Shown here in pieces: positions 14,624 through 16,468 of a stretch of DNA of 16,468 nt. Location of the stretch: NCBI GenBank assembly GCA_964584305.1, contig CAZOZL010000023.1, forward strand, positions 1 through 16,468, given 5' to 3'. The notes under the pieces are model-generated. The model did no database searches, was not told the origin of the DNA, and saw only the letters and a list, made by a program, of their open reading frames with translations. Source of the stretch: SB11 sp964584305. GTDB taxonomy: Bacteria > Bacteroidota > Bacteroidia > UBA8524. Position 1 is the stretch's first letter, and each line of letters begins with the position of its first letter. The translations under genes were made by a program, and so were the position numbers.

Positions 14624-16468
14624 CACAATATAATGCCAGAGTGGGAGTGGCAGCAAGTAACATATAGTAATGAGTATGACCCAAAGACAGAAAAATACGT
14701 TAACATAAAAAAACGCACTTATAGTAATACGGTTTTAAACAACCATAGCATAGGGTTGGATAAATTAATGCAAGCAGTTGTAAAATTTGAAGAAAAACTA
14801 TTTGTAATAAACCCTAAAGTTTTAAAAATCTTAATATTAGCGCATTTAGATAAAAAGAAAAAAGACAGCAAGTTTGATGAAGTTTTGGATAAAGTAAAGA
14901 CCTATTTTATTGATGCTAAAGATGATGAAAAAGATGAAAGATGGGCAAGCGATAGATACCGACCAAGGCACTTGAAAACGCAAGAAAATACCCCCTACGA
15001 AACCCTTGAAAGTTTTAGGGAAAAACTTGCCAAGCGAATTGAGTTGCGACTGAAAGAGTACAAAGGCGTTTTGGAACTGATGAAACAAAACAAACTCGAA
15101 GCAAAACGCAGCGAGAAAAATGAAATGATTATGGAGGTATACAAACTATATGAGTGGAAGTACAAGGATGGTACTAAAAAATTTCTTCGTAGAAACGAGT
15201 ATAACCTAATGAGTACCTACCACTACTCAATGGAGGTGCAATTATTAAAACCATTACTAAATGAAAAATCAGATATTTTTAGCAGAATGCCTCGCCATAT
15301 TTGTGAACTGCTAAACGAAAAAAAATCACTCAACAAACTGCTTAATGAAGTATTAATATTAGGCATTAACAAGCTGGGAGCATGGCATAATAATGTACAA
15401 AAAATAAAAGAGGTAGATGAGAATTGGGAAATGAAAGGGCGTAAGTTTAACATAAAATACAAAAAGTTTGAAGGGCAAGCCAATACCAATATACCCTATG
15501 TATTACACCCTATGCAGGTGCTATATATACTATACCCTGATGAAACCAAAAATTTCAACTTAGGGCTTGCTAAAAAAGTTTTTGGTAAAGAAAGTAAGGA
15601 GGGGAAACCGCATTTTCCTGATAAATGGACAGATGGTTTGATGAAAACCCATTACGATATTGATGGGTACTTGGCACTAAAACAACAAGGACAAAGGGTA
15701 AAAAAAGGACTGATAGGCAAAATGGATAAAATGCTTACCGAAGATATTATTTTATTTGAGTTGGCTAAGAGATATTATAGCTCTGCAAGTCAAACTTTTA
15801 TAAAGCATAATGTACAGATAAACAGCGTGTATAATATTAGGAATAGCAAAATTAAAATTCCTGTTGAGCTAGGTAGCGGGGATAGTAAAAGAGAGTTTAG
15901 CGTTGAAATTGCCTGCCACAGATTGGATGATTTTTTGTTCTCAGAAAATTTAAGAACCATAGAGCTAATGGTGGCTTACTTTGTAAGGCTTTATAATATA
16001 AACGACGGGCAAACAATAGACTATACAGATTTGATGAACGACTATAAACTGATATATAAAAACGCTATGGCAATAGCAGAGGGTTTGTTATATTGGGAGC
16101 AAAAGCAAGTTGACGATATTAAGAAAAAACTGGGCGACGAAAGGTTTACAGAACTGGCTAATGAGGAGGTAAGGAAGAAAGGAGGCATGGAAAGGCTATC
16201 TTTTAAGCAAGTGATAGATAATGGAAATATTGGTAATGACTGTACCGATATTAAAAAAGTAGAAGCAGCAAAGCCATCAAATAATGAAAATGAAAAATGT
16301 GAAGGGGTAAGTTTAAGAGAGATACGCAATAGTGTGTTTCATAGCAAAATACCTAAAGAATATACCTATCCCGAATTATTAAAAGATAATTTGGTGTATA
16401 GGATTGTAAAACCAGAGGCTGGCAAGGTAAAACCTTACTGTACACCCCAGAAAATAAAAGAAAAATAC
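14624..16468 (+). CDS. cas13b: Cas13b-like type VI-B CRISPR effector, C-terminal part, open at the window end
   Basis: An uninterrupted frame of 615 codons from the gap to the last base, with no stop. The second HEPN motif is RNSVFH at fragment residues 568-573 (R codon 16325-16327, H codon 16340-16342). It is followed by SKIP, matching the Cas13b C-terminal pattern R-N-x-x-x-H-x-x-I-P. Upstream, TEDIILFELAKRYY (~372-385) resembles the Cas13b segment with an acidic or Gln residue, D-I/M-L-x-F/L and A-K/R-x-Y/L. NHSIGLDKL (~40-48) resembles the N-x-I-G-L/I block of the family's middle region. The stretch ~545-562 is a low-complexity hydrophilic loop (KPSNNENEK) before HEPN2. At least 42 residues follow the catalytic His, about as many as in known Cas13b tails, so the true stop should be very near. 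The protein would be guided by a crRNA to cut RNA. No array lies within the window. Confidence 0.88.

Noticed and set aside
13960..14667. Cas13b-like N-terminus reading through the gap to a stop at 14667
   Set aside because: The last residues after the N run are in the wrong frame. The long coding frame after the gap is the 14624-16468 frame, so the stop is an artefact of the placeholder gap length.

Overview
The window reads as chromosomal DNA of a Bacteroidota bacterium. The evidence is two secreted proteins with C-terminal type IX secretion (T9SS) sorting domains, a PorT-family gene directly after ubiE/menG, a Tgt that lacks the usual zinc cysteines, AT-rich DNA, and several exact TAnnTTTG promoter boxes with almost no Shine-Dalgarno sequences. 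The exact genus cannot be read from the sequence. The 100-base N run shows that this is a draft scaffold, probably a metagenome assembly.

Layout. (1) Positions 2-4642, plus strand: the end of a surface-polysaccharide cluster, with a GT11 fucosyltransferase-like enzyme, a SAM methyltransferase with a Trm112-like head, a glutamine-hydrolysing asparagine synthetase and a GT2 glycosyltransferase. The last three genes are tightly packed. (2) Positions 4689-7322, minus strand: the GTPase EngB/YsxC, followed by a large T9SS-exported protein with a gingipain (C25)-like fold that seems to lack the catalytic histidine. (3) Positions 7424-11094, plus strand: a conserved core block of ubiE/menG, porT, tgt and an LptF/LptG-family permease. 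(4) Positions 11095-12762: a non-coding stretch rich in hairpins, a small T9SS-exported protein, then two more hairpins, one of them a perfect 48-bp palindrome. (5) Positions 12763-13728, minus strand: a GyrI-like ligand-binding protein and a frameshifted VOC (glyoxalase-fold) protein. (6) From 13960 to the end of the window, plus strand: a large RNA-guided RNase of the Cas13b type, interrupted by the assembly gap.

The most interesting content is region 6. The reading frame before the gap carries an N-terminal HEPN motif R-N-F-H-S-H (R104/H109). The frame after the gap stays open for 615 codons to the window edge and carries a second HEPN motif, R-N-S-V-F-H followed by S-K-I-P. HEPN motifs near both termini, with this spacing and surrounding sequence, are characteristic of type VI-B CRISPR effectors (Cas13b). 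No CRISPR array, cas1/cas2, csx27 or csx28 is visible here. They could lie just beyond 16468 or be absent.

The rest of the window is mostly housekeeping and surface biology. PorT belongs to the T9SS apparatus that would export the two CTD proteins encoded nearby. The LptFG-like permease and the glycosyltransferases belong to envelope polysaccharide assembly and transport.
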